A stretch of DNA of 64,000 bases, taken from positions 124,001-188,000 of the forward strand of contig NZ_VNHJ01000004.1 of assembly GCF_008124525.1 (NCBI RefSeq). The letters run 5' to 3'. A program made the position numbers and the translations under genes. Under the pieces are notes generated by a model. That model was given only the letters and a program-made list of their open reading frames with translations. It was not told the DNA's origin and made no database searches. This DNA comes from Oceanicella actignis (GTDB lineage Bacteria > Pseudomonadota > Alphaproteobacteria > Rhodobacterales > Rhodobacteraceae). Position 1 is the first letter of the stretch. Each line of letters opens with the position of its first letter. Below are positions 1 through 8,227 of the stretch, piece after piece.

Positions 1-92
1 GCCGCCAGCCCGCCGGGGCCCGAGCCGACCACCAGCACGTCGGTCTCGTGGATCACGGGAATGTCGCGCGCGGGTTCGCGGATCGTCTTCAT
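1..92 (-). CDS. FAD-dependent oxidoreductase, N-terminal fragment cut by the window edge
   Basis: Only the first 30 or so codons are present. They read MKTIREPARDIPVIHETD, followed by the Rossmann dinucleotide-binding motif VLVVGSGPGGLAA (GxGxxG), which is the FAD-binding start of a flavoprotein oxidoreductase. The gene runs off the left edge. It lies 31 bp downstream of the DeoR-type regulator and reads the same way, so it is probably the last visible member of the TRAP operon and may oxidise or otherwise process the imported compound. The substrate cannot be inferred from this fragment. Confidence 0.8.
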   Translation of the reverse strand, partial: MKTIREPARDIPVIHETDVLVVGSGPGGLA

Positions 93-123
93 CTGGCCTC
101 GCTGGGTCGGGCGGCGGGCGCGC

Positions 124-885
124 TCAGGCGGGCACGCGCAGGGCGATGTCGTGCTCGGCGCACAGTCGGCGGATGGGCGCGGGCGGCTGGCGGTCGGTGT
201 AAAGCGCGTCCAGATCCGTCAGCGAGGCGATGCGCACGGGCGCCGAGCGCTCGAATTTCGACCCGTCCGCCACCAGGAACACCCGCCGCGCGTTCTGGAT
301 GATGGCCTGCGCCACGCGCACCTCGCGATAGTCGAAGTCCAGCAGCGTGCCGTCCATGTCCACCGCCGAGGCGCCGATGATGGCGATGTCCACCTTGAAC
401 TGGCGGATGAAGTCGGTCGTCGCCTCGCCCACCAGCCCGTTGTCCGAGCGGCGCAGCACGCCGCCGGCCACCACCACCTCGCAATCGGGGTTGCGGGCCA
501 GGGTCATGGCCACGTTCATGTTGTTGGTGATGGCCATCAGCTCGCGATGCTTGAGCAGCGCGCGCGCCACCGCCTCGGTGGTGGTGCCGATGTTGATGAA
601 CAGCGAGCAGCCGTCCGGGATGTCGGCCGCGCACAGCGCCGCCAGCGCCTCCTTCTCGGCCTGCATGTGCACGCGGCGCTGGTCGTAGCCGATGTTCGCC
701 ACCCCCGAGGCCACCACCGCCCCGCCATGGGTGCGCATCAGCGCCGCCTGCTCGCACAGCTCGTTCAGGTCGCGCCGGATGGTCTGGGGCGAGACGTCGA
801 ACTCCTCGGCCAGACCCTCGACGGTGACGTGGCCGACCTTGTGCGCGATCTCGAGGATGCGCTTCTGCCTTATCGAGAAACTCAT
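124..885 (-). CDS. DeoR/GlpR-family transcriptional repressor
   Basis: The 253-residue product has the two-domain DeoR layout. The N-terminal winged helix-turn-helix (about residues 4-57, with RQKRILEI and SPQTIRRDL) binds DNA. The C-terminal DeoRC sensor domain, with a late LVADGSKF motif, normally binds a phosphorylated sugar or polyol. I chose the ATG at 885 because family members start MSFSxRQxxIL; a longer upstream reading exists but adds an unrelated extension. It lies between the TRAP permease gene and a flavoprotein gene on the same strand, so it is probably a local repressor of this uptake operon. A candidate operator lies upstream of dctP at 4913-4946. The inducer is unknown. Confidence 0.9.
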   Translation of the reverse strand: MSFSIRQKRILEIAHKVGHVTVEGLAEEFDVSPQTIRRDLNELCEQAALMRTHGGAVVASGVANIGYDQRRVHMQAEKEALAALCAADIPDGCSLFINIGTTTEAVARALLKHRELMAITNNMNVAMTLARNPDCEVVVAGGVLRRSDNGLVGEATTDFIRQFKVDIAIIGASAVDMDGTLLDFDYREVRVAQAIIQNARRVFLVADGSKFERSAPVRIASLTDLDALYTDRQPPAPIRRLCAEHDIALRVPA

Positions 886-978
886 GCGGCGCTCCGTGCT
901 GCGCGGGCATGATAGCCCGCGCGCTCCGCGGGGCAAGCGCGGATGCGGCGCGCCCGCCTCGGGGCGCGCCGCGCGGGC

Positions 979-2334
979 TCAGCCATAGACCAGCCTTGGC
1001 AGCCAGATGACGATGCTCGGGAAGACCATGCACAGCGCCAGCCCGCATGCCTGCAGGAACAGGAAGGGCAGCGCCGAGCGGAAGATGTCGCTCATCGGAA
1101 TCTCGGCCGGGGCCACGCCGCGCAGATAGAACAGCGCGTAGCCGAAGGGCGGCGACAGGAAGCTCATCTGCATGTTGACCAGGTAGAGCACCCCGAACCA
1201 CAGCACCAGGTCATCGGGATCGGCCATGCCGAAGGCCGCCGGCCCCAGCGCCTTGATGATGGGCACGAAGATCGGCACGCACAAGAGCAGGATGCCCACC
1301 CAGTCCAGGAACATGCCCAGGATGATGAGCACCGCCTGCATGGTCAGCAGCACCCCCCACGGGCCCAGCCCGGTCGCCGCCAGGGCGTTCTGCACGAATT
1401 GCTGCCCGCCCTCGAGCACGTAGAGCCCGACGAAGATCGTGGCGCCGAACATGATCCAGATGACCATGGCCGAGGCCTTGAGCGTGGTCAGGCAGGCCTC
1501 GCGCACCGTCGGCCAGTCCAGCTTGCGGTGGATGGCGGCGACGATGAAGGCGCCGAAGGTGCCGATGCCCGCCGCCTCGACCGGCGTCGCGACGCCGGTG
1601 AAGATCACGCCCAGCACGATGACGATCAGCGCGATGGGGGCCGACATCTTTCCGATGAGGCGGATCTTGGCGCGCAGGGGAATGCGCTCTTCGACCGGGA
1701 TCGGCGGCCCCAGGCGCGGATTGGCGTAGCAGCGCGCGGTGACGTAGAGGATGTAGAGCCCCGACAGCATCAGACCCGGGATGACCGCGCCGATGAACAG
1801 CTCGCCCACCGACTGCTCGGCCACCACCGCGTAGATGATCGCCAGGATCGAGGGCGGGATCAGGATGCCCAGCGTGCCGCCGGCCATGATCGAGCCCATG
1901 GCGATCTTGGGATCGTAGCCCCGGCGCAGCATGGCCGGCAGGGCGATGATGCCCATGGTCACCACCGCCGCGCCGATCACGCCCACCATCGCCGCAAGGA
2001 TGGTCGAGGCCAGGATGGTGGCCGAGGCAAGCCCCCCCTTCACCCCGCCCAGCACCTTGTAGATGACGTCGAACATGTCGTTGATGATGCCCGCCCGCTC
2101 CAGCATCGCCGCCATGAAGATGAAGAGCGGAATCGCCGACAGCTGGTAGTTCGTCATCAGCGGGAAGATGCGGCTGGGCACGATGTTCAGCGCCCGCGCG
2201 TCGCCCAGGATGAAAAGGAAGGCGCAGGCCAGCCCGCCGGTGACGAAGGCCAGCGGCAGACCCGCCATCAGCAGCACGAGAAGGCTGCCGAACATGATCA
2301 GGGTCAGCCACTCGATCGAAATCTCAAGCCCCAT
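979..2334 (-). CDS. dctM: TRAP transporter large permease (DctM family)
   Basis: This 451-residue, almost entirely hydrophobic protein has the length and 11-12 helix pattern of DctM, the large subunit of tripartite ATP-independent periplasmic (TRAP) transporters. DctM forms the sodium- or proton-coupled channel in the inner membrane. Typical stretches include PLFIFMAAMLERAG near residue 90 and GGTLGILIPPSI near residue 155. The start codon lies 3 bp after the stop of the dctQ-like gene, so the two are translationally coupled. The transported substrate is set by the binding protein (3743-4846) and is probably a small organic acid or similar anion. Confidence 0.95.
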   Translation of the reverse strand: MGLEISIEWLTLIMFGSLLVLLMAGLPLAFVTGGLACAFLFILGDARALNIVPSRIFPLMTNYQLSAIPLFIFMAAMLERAGIINDMFDVIYKVLGGVKGGLASATILASTILAAMVGVIGAAVVTMGIIALPAMLRRGYDPKIAMGSIMAGGTLGILIPPSILAIIYAVVAEQSVGELFIGAVIPGLMLSGLYILYVTARCYANPRLGPPIPVEERIPLRAKIRLIGKMSAPIALIVIVLGVIFTGVATPVEAAGIGTFGAFIVAAIHRKLDWPTVREACLTTLKASAMVIWIMFGATIFVGLYVLEGGQQFVQNALAATGLGPWGVLLTMQAVLIILGMFLDWVGILLLCVPIFVPIIKALGPAAFGMADPDDLVLWFGVLYLVNMQMSFLSPPFGYALFYLRGVAPAEIPMSDIFRSALPFLFLQACGLALCMVFPSIVIWLPRLVYG

Positions 2335-2337
2335 GGC

Positions 2338-3660
2338 TCAGCCTCCCCGCACCAGGACGCGCAGATCCTGCGCGAATTTCGACACGCCCTGCAGCAGCAG
2401 CAGCGCGCCGCCCGCGACCATCATCCACTTCATCGGCCAAAGGGGAATCTCCCACTCGTTGAACGAAATCTCGCCCCAGCGGATCGCCGGGTCGGTCAGC
2501 TGCCCCAGATCGAAGCGCGCCAGCATCTCTCCCAGGCCCAGCTCGCCGCGCGCCCATTGCGACACGAGGCCGTTGCCCGTGGACACGGCGATCGAGTCCA
2601 TCGCGAAGATCCACGAGGTGACCAGCAGCGTGCCCGCGAAGATGAAGAAGAAGACCGAGGTCAGCAGATCCACCAACGCCTTTCCGCGCGGGGGCAGGCG
2701 GGCGTAGAAGACGTCGACCCGCACATGGCTGTCGGTCAGCATCGCATAGGCGCCCGAGATCAGATACTGCATGCCGAACATCAGATACATGGACTCGTGC
2801 GCCCAGCTGGTCGGCGAGTTGAACACATAGCGCGAGATGACCTCGTAGTAGTAGACCACCACCGCGATCACCGCCCAGTAGGCCACGAACTCGCCCGAAT
2901 AGAGCGACAGCCGGTCGATCCAGCCCGTCCACCCGTCCGAGACGTGGTCCTCGTCGCGGCGGCGCTCGGCCTCCTCGATCTCGGCCAGCTTGCGCTCGGC
3001 CTCGCTCAGCGGCGCGTCCGGCACGATGGCCGCGTCGGCGCGGCGCACCATCCAGGGCATCAGCACGGCGTCGATCAGCATGAACAGCAGGATCGCGCGC
3101 AGCGCCCAGCCCGCCGCCGCGTTCCAGAAGGCGCGCCGCTCGGCGGCCTCGGCCTCGCGCGGGCGGGCGGTCACAAGGTCGGCGCGCGCCTGCTCCAGCC
3201 GCGCCTCGCCGCGCTCGATGCGGTCGAGGGCGCGCTGAAGGTTCTTCTCGGCGCGCTTGCGGGCGAAGCTGTCCTCCTCGGTCTCGGCGACGGCGGCGCG
3301 CAGGCGGTCCAGCTCTTCGCGCGCCTGGGCGACGCGCGGCTCTTCCTGGGCGATGACGCGCTCGGCCTGGCGGACCAGGTCGGCCGCGTCGGAATAGTCC
3401 GAACGCGCATCCGTCGCCATGCCGTTGGCGTAGAGGATGAAGATGAAGAAGGGCGCGTAGGCCAGGCCCCACAAGTTCTTCAGATACAGCCTGTGCAGCC
3501 CCATGATCCCGCCAAGGACGAGGATCAGGTAGCCCAGGAACAGCGAATGGCGCCGCGCCCTGGGACGCGGGCGGCGGGCCAGGACCATGGCCGCGGCCGG
3601 AAACAGGATCAGCCCCAGCAGATAGGCCCAGTGCGGCAGGGTGAAATCCAGAGCGGGCAT
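2338..3660 (-). CDS. TRAP small permease (DctQ) fused to an N-terminal TM2-like and coiled-coil module
   Basis: The 440-residue product is more than twice the usual DctQ length (about 160-200). Residues 10-78 hold membrane segments with a TM2-domain-like motif (GIMGLHRLYL, 51-60). Residues 88-178 are a highly charged heptad-like coiled coil, and about 184-205 is another membrane helix. From about 245 to the end lies the DctQ domain, including YEVISRYVFNSPTSWAHE. I chose the ATG at 3660 because AGGAGG precedes it; an in-frame ATG 14 codons upstream has no comparable site. DctQ supports the large permease in TRAP transporters. The N-terminal module has no obvious transport role and may tether or oligomerise the complex. 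It lies between dctP and dctM in one operon. Confidence 0.85.
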   Translation of the reverse strand: MPALDFTLPHWAYLLGLILFPAAAMVLARRPRPRARRHSLFLGYLILVLGGIMGLHRLYLKNLWGLAYAPFFIFILYANGMATDARSDYSDAADLVRQAERVIAQEEPRVAQAREELDRLRAAVAETEEDSFARKRAEKNLQRALDRIERGEARLEQARADLVTARPREAEAAERRAFWNAAAGWALRAILLFMLIDAVLMPWMVRRADAAIVPDAPLSEAERKLAEIEEAERRRDEDHVSDGWTGWIDRLSLYSGEFVAYWAVIAVVVYYYEVISRYVFNSPTSWAHESMYLMFGMQYLISGAYAMLTDSHVRVDVFYARLPPRGKALVDLLTSVFFFIFAGTLLVTSWIFAMDSIAVSTGNGLVSQWARGELGLGEMLARFDLGQLTDPAIRWGEISFNEWEIPLWPMKWMMVAGGALLLLQGVSKFAQDLRVLVRGG

Positions 3661-3742
3661 CAAGCCCCTCCTTCCTGAAGGGTTGGCGGTGGATCGGCGC
3701 AAGAAGGCGCGGCGGACGCACGGGGCGCCCGCCGCGACGCGG

Positions 3743-4846
3743 TCAGAGCTTGAGCTCGAGGCCCTTGACCATCTCGGGCGTCACATAGCCCAGCGAGCCC
3801 GACATCATGTAGTCGAGCTGGATCTTGAAGATCCGCGCCGAATCGCGGTCGCGGTTGGCGTATTTGAACCAGATCGGCACGGCGACCTCGGTCATCAGCT
3901 CGACGTCGTCCTGGCTCAGACGCGTGATCTCGACGCCGTCGGCCTCGAACTTCTTCCACGCGTCCTGGTCCGCCTTCTGGATGGCGGCGTGGTGCAGGTC
4001 GGAATACTCGTGCACCTCCATCTCGACGAACTGCTTCATCTGCGGGCTCAGCGCCTCCCAGCTGCGCATGCCCACGGTCAGGTCCATGAGGTCGACCGGC
4101 TGGTAGAGCGACATGAATCCCGGCGGGCCCATCGAGATGTATTTGGTCACCTGGCTGAAGCCGAGCGCGTAGTTGACCGCCGGCCCGACATAATCGGCGA
4201 CGTCGATCGTGCCCTTCTCGAGCGCGGGGAAGATCTCGGAGCCGGGCAGAACCGTGGTCTCGGCGCCGATCTCCTTGAACACCTCGGCCACCATGCCGCC
4301 GGGCAGACGCATCTTGCGGCCGCGGAAGTCGTCGATCGAGCGGATCGGCACCTTCGAGTGAATGATGTTCGGCCCGTGATGGATCGGCCCGACGAAGTGC
4401 ATGCCCTGCGCCGCGTAAAGCTCGCGCGCGATGTCGAGCCCGCCGAGGCCGTAGTAGAACACGTCGAACTCGTGCGGGTTGCGCAGCCCCAGCGGATACG
4501 AGGTCAGGAACGTGGCCGCGGGGATGATTCCCTGCGCATAGATGGTGAAGGGGTTGACCGCGTCGAGCACCCCGTTCTTGACGGCGTCGAACAGCTGGAA
4601 GTCGCCCACCACGTCGTTCGCGCCGAAGGGCTGGAAGGCCAGCTCGCCGCCGGTCTTCTCGACGATGGTGGCGCACCAGTCCTTGAAGATCTTGAGCCCC
4701 ACGCCGCCGGGCCACGAGGTCTGCACCTTCCAGGTCGTGGTCTGGCCGGCGGCGGTGGCGATGGCCGGCGCCGCCAGCGCGCCCGCCCCCGCCCCGGCCA
4801 GCGCGGCCAGCGCGCGGCGGCGGGTGGTCTTGCCGTTCTCGATCAT
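3743..4846 (-). CDS. dctP: TRAP transporter periplasmic solute-binding protein (DctP/TakP type)
   Basis: The 367-residue protein starts with an export signal containing RRRALAAL, which is Tat-like. The mature part shows TRAP binding-protein hallmarks: WKVQTSWPGG at the start, a central RGRKMRLPGGMVAEV segment with the conserved arginine that salt-bridges carboxylate ligands, and IDVADYVGP. The sequence type resembles the mannitol/chloroaromatic and alpha-keto-acid (TakP) branch. That placement is from family knowledge, and the ligand is not proven. The ATG at 4846 is preceded by AGGGAGG. It is the first gene of the TRAP operon, 82 bp upstream of the dctQ fusion. Confidence 0.9.
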   Translation of the reverse strand: MIENGKTTRRRALAALAGAGAGALAAPAIATAAGQTTTWKVQTSWPGGVGLKIFKDWCATIVEKTGGELAFQPFGANDVVGDFQLFDAVKNGVLDAVNPFTIYAQGIIPAATFLTSYPLGLRNPHEFDVFYYGLGGLDIARELYAAQGMHFVGPIHHGPNIIHSKVPIRSIDDFRGRKMRLPGGMVAEVFKEIGAETTVLPGSEIFPALEKGTIDVADYVGPAVNYALGFSQVTKYISMGPPGFMSLYQPVDLMDLTVGMRSWEALSPQMKQFVEMEVHEYSDLHHAAIQKADQDAWKKFEADGVEITRLSQDDVELMTEVAVPIWFKYANRDRDSARIFKIQLDYMMSGSLGYVTPEMVKGLELKL

Positions 4847-4912
4847 GTCATCCTCCCTGACGTTCATGCGGACGCGGCGCGGCGCGCACGCCCGGAAGGA
4901 AATAATGCCTTG

Positions 4913-4946
4913 CTTTCGCCCGAATTGCTCACCCCGCGAACGAAAG
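4913..4946 (-). promoter_or_regulatory. Candidate DeoR-type operator upstream of the TRAP operon
   Basis: CTTTCG (4913-4918) and CGAAAG (4941-4946) form a perfect 6-bp inverted repeat in the 122-bp spacer upstream of dctP. A TTTC / GAAA element is typical of DeoR-family operators, and a DeoR gene lies in the same operon. No convincing -35/-10 pair was found, so this is an inference from position and motif. Confidence 0.35.
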
Positions 4947-4968
4947 TTTCATCTGGCGGAAGGGCGGG

Positions 4969-5631
4969 CTACTCGAACCAGCGGGCGAGGAAGTCGGCGT
5001 CCGCCGCGGGGCCCAGCCCGAGCCAGCCGTCGCGCGCGATCCGCGAGAGGATGCGCGGATCCTTGCGGAACCACGGCCCCGGCAGGCGGGCCAGAGCGGG
5101 ATGGGCCTCATCCCAGGCGCGGGTGAAGCGGTTGGCGGGCGCGAACTCGGCCGCGCCGGGCGCGCGGATGCGCTGCACCATGAAGACCCGCGTCGGATCG
5201 CGCGGATCGGCGCCGACCATCAGCCCGTCCACCTCGATCACCTGCCCGCAATAGGGCGCAAGATCCGCGACCGCGCCCGAAAAGACCGGCTGCGCGTTCT
5301 TGGCCGCCGCGATCAGCGCGCCGTCGGCCGTGCGCACAAGGCCCAGCTGCCGCCGCCCGCCGCCGCAATCGGGCGGGCAATCGCCCGTCAGCTCGCACAA
5401 TATGTCGGTCACGCGGGCCTCGAAGCGCGCCTTCTCCTCGCCGGCCAGCCCCCATGAGGCGGCCTGCGAGCCGGCGGCGAATCGGCCCTCCTGCGCCGCG
5501 CCCTGCGCCGCCGCGCAGCTCAGCGCCAGCGCCGCGGCCAGCGCGCGCCGCGCGCGGGCGGCGCAGCGGCGCACGGCCCCCTGACCCGCCCAGGCCCGCG
5601 CCGCGCGCACCCGGCGCGCGGCGGGGCTCAT
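4969..5631 (-). CDS. Exported small Cys-containing protein of the quinoprotein cluster (unknown function)
   Basis: The 220-residue product has a basic N terminus followed by an Ala-rich signal peptide (about residues 27-47). The mature part has a VTDILCELTG segment, a CPPDCGGG motif and a LGLVRTADGALIAA strand, then a late VFMVQRIR strand. I do not recognise the family. The order of motifs matches the C-terminal domain of the neighbouring gene 5628-6446, so the two are probably related domains. Its ATG overlaps that gene's TGA (ATGA), indicating coupled translation. It is the last gene of the leftward quinoprotein/ABC operon. A periplasmic role in redox or metal handling is possible but not shown. 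Confidence 0.7.
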   Translation of the reverse strand: MSPAARRVRAARAWAGQGAVRRCAARARRALAAALALSCAAAQGAAQEGRFAAGSQAASWGLAGEEKARFEARVTDILCELTGDCPPDCGGGRRQLGLVRTADGALIAAAKNAQPVFSGAVADLAPYCGQVIEVDGLMVGADPRDPTRVFMVQRIRAPGAAEFAPANRFTRAWDEAHPALARLPGPWFRKDPRILSRIARDGWLGLGPAADADFLARWFE

Positions 5632-6446
5632 CGGTCCTCTCCCTGCGCGGCGGGCTCGGGAATGGCGAAGGCCGGAACGACGCCGTATTCCTCGTGCGAG
5701 CGGCGCACCACGCCCTCATCGGCCAGCACGCGCTCGACCAGAAGCCAGCGCACTCCGTCGCGCGCGAAGGACAGCCCCCGCGCGCGCACCCGGCGCGACT
5801 GCGCGTCCATGATCATCTCGCCGCCCGCGACATGGTCGTCGCCCTCCCATTTGAGCACCATGTGCACGGCGCCGTCATCGGCCAGCAGCGCGACCGGAAT
5901 GCCGCCCGCCGCGCACCACAGCGCGCAGGCGTGATGCGCCGAGCCGGTCACCGCCTCGGGGCCGCCCATCACGCCCGAAAGATAGCACCAGCTGTCGATG
6001 ACTTCGCCCGCGACCTCGATCATCCGCCCGCCCCGCGGCGCGCGCGGCGGCGCGAACGCCGCCGCATGGGCGCCAATGGCTGCGTGGCCGTGGGCGGCGT
6101 GGCCGTGGGCGGCGTCGTCGTGGTGGGCGCGGTCGTGGGCCTCGCGCCCGTCGGCGGCGTGGTCATGGGCGGCATGTCCGTCGGCGGCGCGGTCGTGGTG
6201 GGCGGGCTGGCCTTGGGCGGCGCGGTCATGGGCGGCATGTCCGTCGGCGGCGCGGCCTTGGCCCGCATGGCCATGGGCCGCCTGGTCATGGACGGCCCCG
6301 GCGGGACCGGCCTGACCCCGCGAGGGCGCGGAAACATGCCCCGTCATCCCGTGGCCGCCCGCCCCGCCCGGCGCCGGCGCGGCGCCGGGAAAGGCGACGG
6401 GCGAGACAAGGGCGATCGTCAAGGCAAGGCGGAGATGTCGGGGCAT
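5628..6446 (-). CDS. Exported His-rich-repeat protein with a Cys domain, quinoprotein cluster (unknown function)
   Basis: The 272-residue protein begins with a signal peptide (MPRHLRLALTIALVSPVAF). A His/Ala/Asp-rich low-complexity region (about residues 30-125) repeats units such as GHAAHDRAA and looks like a metal-binding linker. The C-terminal domain (about 140-272) has EVIDSWCYLSG, HHACALWCAAGG (CxxxC) and VALLADDGAVHMVLK. The ATG at 6446 is chosen because AGGGAG precedes it and the signal peptide starts there. The gene is 91 bp downstream of the ABC permease and overlaps the next small gene by 4 bp. His and Cys content suggests copper or zinc binding in the periplasm; that is inference. 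Confidence 0.75.
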   Translation of the reverse strand: MPRHLRLALTIALVSPVAFPGAAPAPGGAGGHGMTGHVSAPSRGQAGPAGAVHDQAAHGHAGQGRAADGHAAHDRAAQGQPAHHDRAADGHAAHDHAADGREAHDRAHHDDAAHGHAAHGHAAIGAHAAAFAPPRAPRGGRMIEVAGEVIDSWCYLSGVMGGPEAVTGSAHHACALWCAAGGIPVALLADDGAVHMVLKWEGDDHVAGGEMIMDAQSRRVRARGLSFARDGVRWLLVERVLADEGVVRRSHEEYGVVPAFAIPEPAAQGEDR

Positions 6447-6537
6447 GGTTCGGCTCCCTGGCGCTGGATCGCCGTCAGGCTGCCACATCGCGCCGCGCCC
6501 GCGCGCTCAAACCCGATCACGATGCCGCGCGCCGCCC

Positions 6538-7461
6538 TCAGCGCGCCCGGCGGCGCATCAGCCCGCGCGCCGGGTCGTAGCCGACCATCGCCAGCGCCCA
6601 GAACGCCGCCAGGGCCAGCGCCGTCCAGCCCGCCGCCGCCCAGTTCATCTGCCCATAGAGCGCGAAGCGCACCAGCTCGACCGCATGGGTGAAGGGGTTG
6701 AGTTCGCAGATCCGCCCCAGCAGCGGCGAACTTTCCTGCATCTTCCACAGCGGATAAAGCGCCGTGGACAGGAAGAAGGTGGGAAAGATGACGAAGTTCA
6801 TCACCCCCGCGAAATTCTCCAGCTGCGTGATGGTCGAGGACAGCGCCAGCCCCATCGCCCCCAGCATCAGCCCCGTCAGCATCAACGCCGGCAGCGCCAA
6901 CGCATAGCCCTCGAGCGGCGCGCGCACGCCCCACAGCGCCGCCGCCGCCAGGAAGACGTAGACCTGCAGCAGCGACACCGCGCAGCCCGCCGCCAGCTTG
7001 CACGACAGCAGCCACCAGCGCGGCAGCGGGCTGGTCAGCAGCAGCCGCATGGACCCCGTCTCGCGGTCATGCACCAGCGACAGCGACGACTGCATGCCGT
7101 TGAACAGCTGGATCATCGCCGCAAGCCCCGGCACGATGTAGACCTCGTAGGTGACGTAGGTCTGATATGGCGGCGTGATCGACAGTCCCAGCGCCGCGCG
7201 GAACCCCGCCGCGAACACCAGCAGCCACACCAGCGGCCGCACCAGCGCGGCGAAGAAGCGCGCGCGCTGGGTCAGAAAGCGCAGCGCCTCGCGCGCGACG
7301 ATGGCGCGCAGCGCCGCCAGATGCGCCCGCGCGCCAAGGCGCGGCGCCGGGCGCGCGCCCCCCGCCCCCGGGGCGCCGGGGCCGCGCAGGCCGGGCGCGG
7401 ATTCGGGCACGGATTCGGGGGCGGACTCGGGGGCGGATTTGGGCGCGGATCCGGCGCTCAT
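6538..7461 (-). CDS. ABC-2 type permease of the PQQ/alcohol-associated ABC system (PedC-like)
   Basis: The 307-residue protein has an N-terminal hydrophilic segment with a short SAPES-type repeat, followed by six hydrophobic segments typical of ABC-2 permeases. Conserved parts include GSMRLLLTSPLPRWWLL and ELNPFTHAVELVRFALYG. Family knowledge links this permease, with the adjacent ATPase, beta-propeller and binding protein, to PQQ-dependent alcohol catabolism clusters. The start at 7461 overlaps the stop of the ATPase gene (ATGA). It would form the inner-membrane channel of an exporter-like ABC complex; the cargo is unknown. Confidence 0.9.
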   Translation of the reverse strand: MSAGSAPKSAPESAPESVPESAPGLRGPGAPGAGGARPAPRLGARAHLAALRAIVAREALRFLTQRARFFAALVRPLVWLLVFAAGFRAALGLSITPPYQTYVTYEVYIVPGLAAMIQLFNGMQSSLSLVHDRETGSMRLLLTSPLPRWWLLSCKLAAGCAVSLLQVYVFLAAAALWGVRAPLEGYALALPALMLTGLMLGAMGLALSSTITQLENFAGVMNFVIFPTFFLSTALYPLWKMQESSPLLGRICELNPFTHAVELVRFALYGQMNWAAAGWTALALAAFWALAMVGYDPARGLMRRRAR

Positions 7462-8216
7462 GCCGCCTCCTCGGCCGGGGCCAGCGCGGCGAAGGTCTCG
7501 GCCAGCGGACGCCCGGCGCAGATCTCGTCCGCGCGGCCCGCCGCCGCCACGCGCCCGCGATGCAGGATCACCACGTCGTCCGAGGCGCGCACCTCGTCCG
7601 TCAGATGCGTGGCCCACAGCACGCACACCCCGTCCTCGGCCAGGTCGTGCACATGCGCCACCAGCGCCGCGCGCGCGCGCGCGTCGAGCCCCGCGGTCGG
7701 CTCGTCCAGCAGCAGCAGCGACGGATCATGCACCAGCGCGCGCGCGATCTCCATGCGCCGGCGGTGCCCGCCATTGAGCGCGCGGGCCTTCTCATGCGCG
7801 CGCTCGCGCATGCCCAGCCGTTCGAGCGCCGCGTCGATGCGCCGGTCGGCCTCGCGCCCCGACAGGCCATGCAGCGCCGCGAAATAGCGCATGTTGCGCC
7901 GCACGCTCAGATCCAGATCGATGGCCGGCTGCTGGAACACCACGCCCATGCGCGCCAGCGCCGCGCGCGGCGCGCGGCCAAGGTCGGCCCCCGCCGCCAC
8001 GATGCGCCCGCGCGCCGGCGTCGCCAGCCCCGTGAGCAGCGCGAAGAGCGTCGACTTGCCCGCCCCGTTCGGCCCCAGCAGCGCGCAAAAGCGCCCCGGC
8101 GCGACCGAGAAGCCGACGTCGCGCAGCGCCTCGCGCGCGCCATAGGCGAAGCTGACCCCCTGCACGCTCAGCCCTCCGGCCAGCCCGGCGGCCAGAGCCC
8201 CCTCGCCCGCGCCCAT
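7458..8216 (-). CDS. ABC transporter ATP-binding protein, PQQ-associated system
   Basis: The 252-residue ATPase has a Walker A motif GPNGAGKST (48-56), a Q-loop VVFQQP, a signature variant LNGGH in place of LSGGQ, a Walker B LLLLDEP and a switch histidine in ATHL. It would power the adjacent ABC-2 permease. I used the ATG at 8216. A GTG at 8231, which overlaps the stop of the SRPBCC gene as GTGA, is an equally plausible coupled start and would add five residues. The unusual LNGGH signature is seen directly; its effect is unknown. Confidence 0.9.
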   Translation of the reverse strand: MGAGEGALAAGLAGGLSVQGVSFAYGAREALRDVGFSVAPGRFCALLGPNGAGKSTLFALLTGLATPARGRIVAAGADLGRAPRAALARMGVVFQQPAIDLDLSVRRNMRYFAALHGLSGREADRRIDAALERLGMRERAHEKARALNGGHRRRMEIARALVHDPSLLLLDEPTAGLDARARAALVAHVHDLAEDGVCVLWATHLTDEVRASDDVVILHRGRVAAAGRADEICAGRPLAETFAALAPAEEAA

Positions 8217-8227
8217 GCGCGCCCCGC

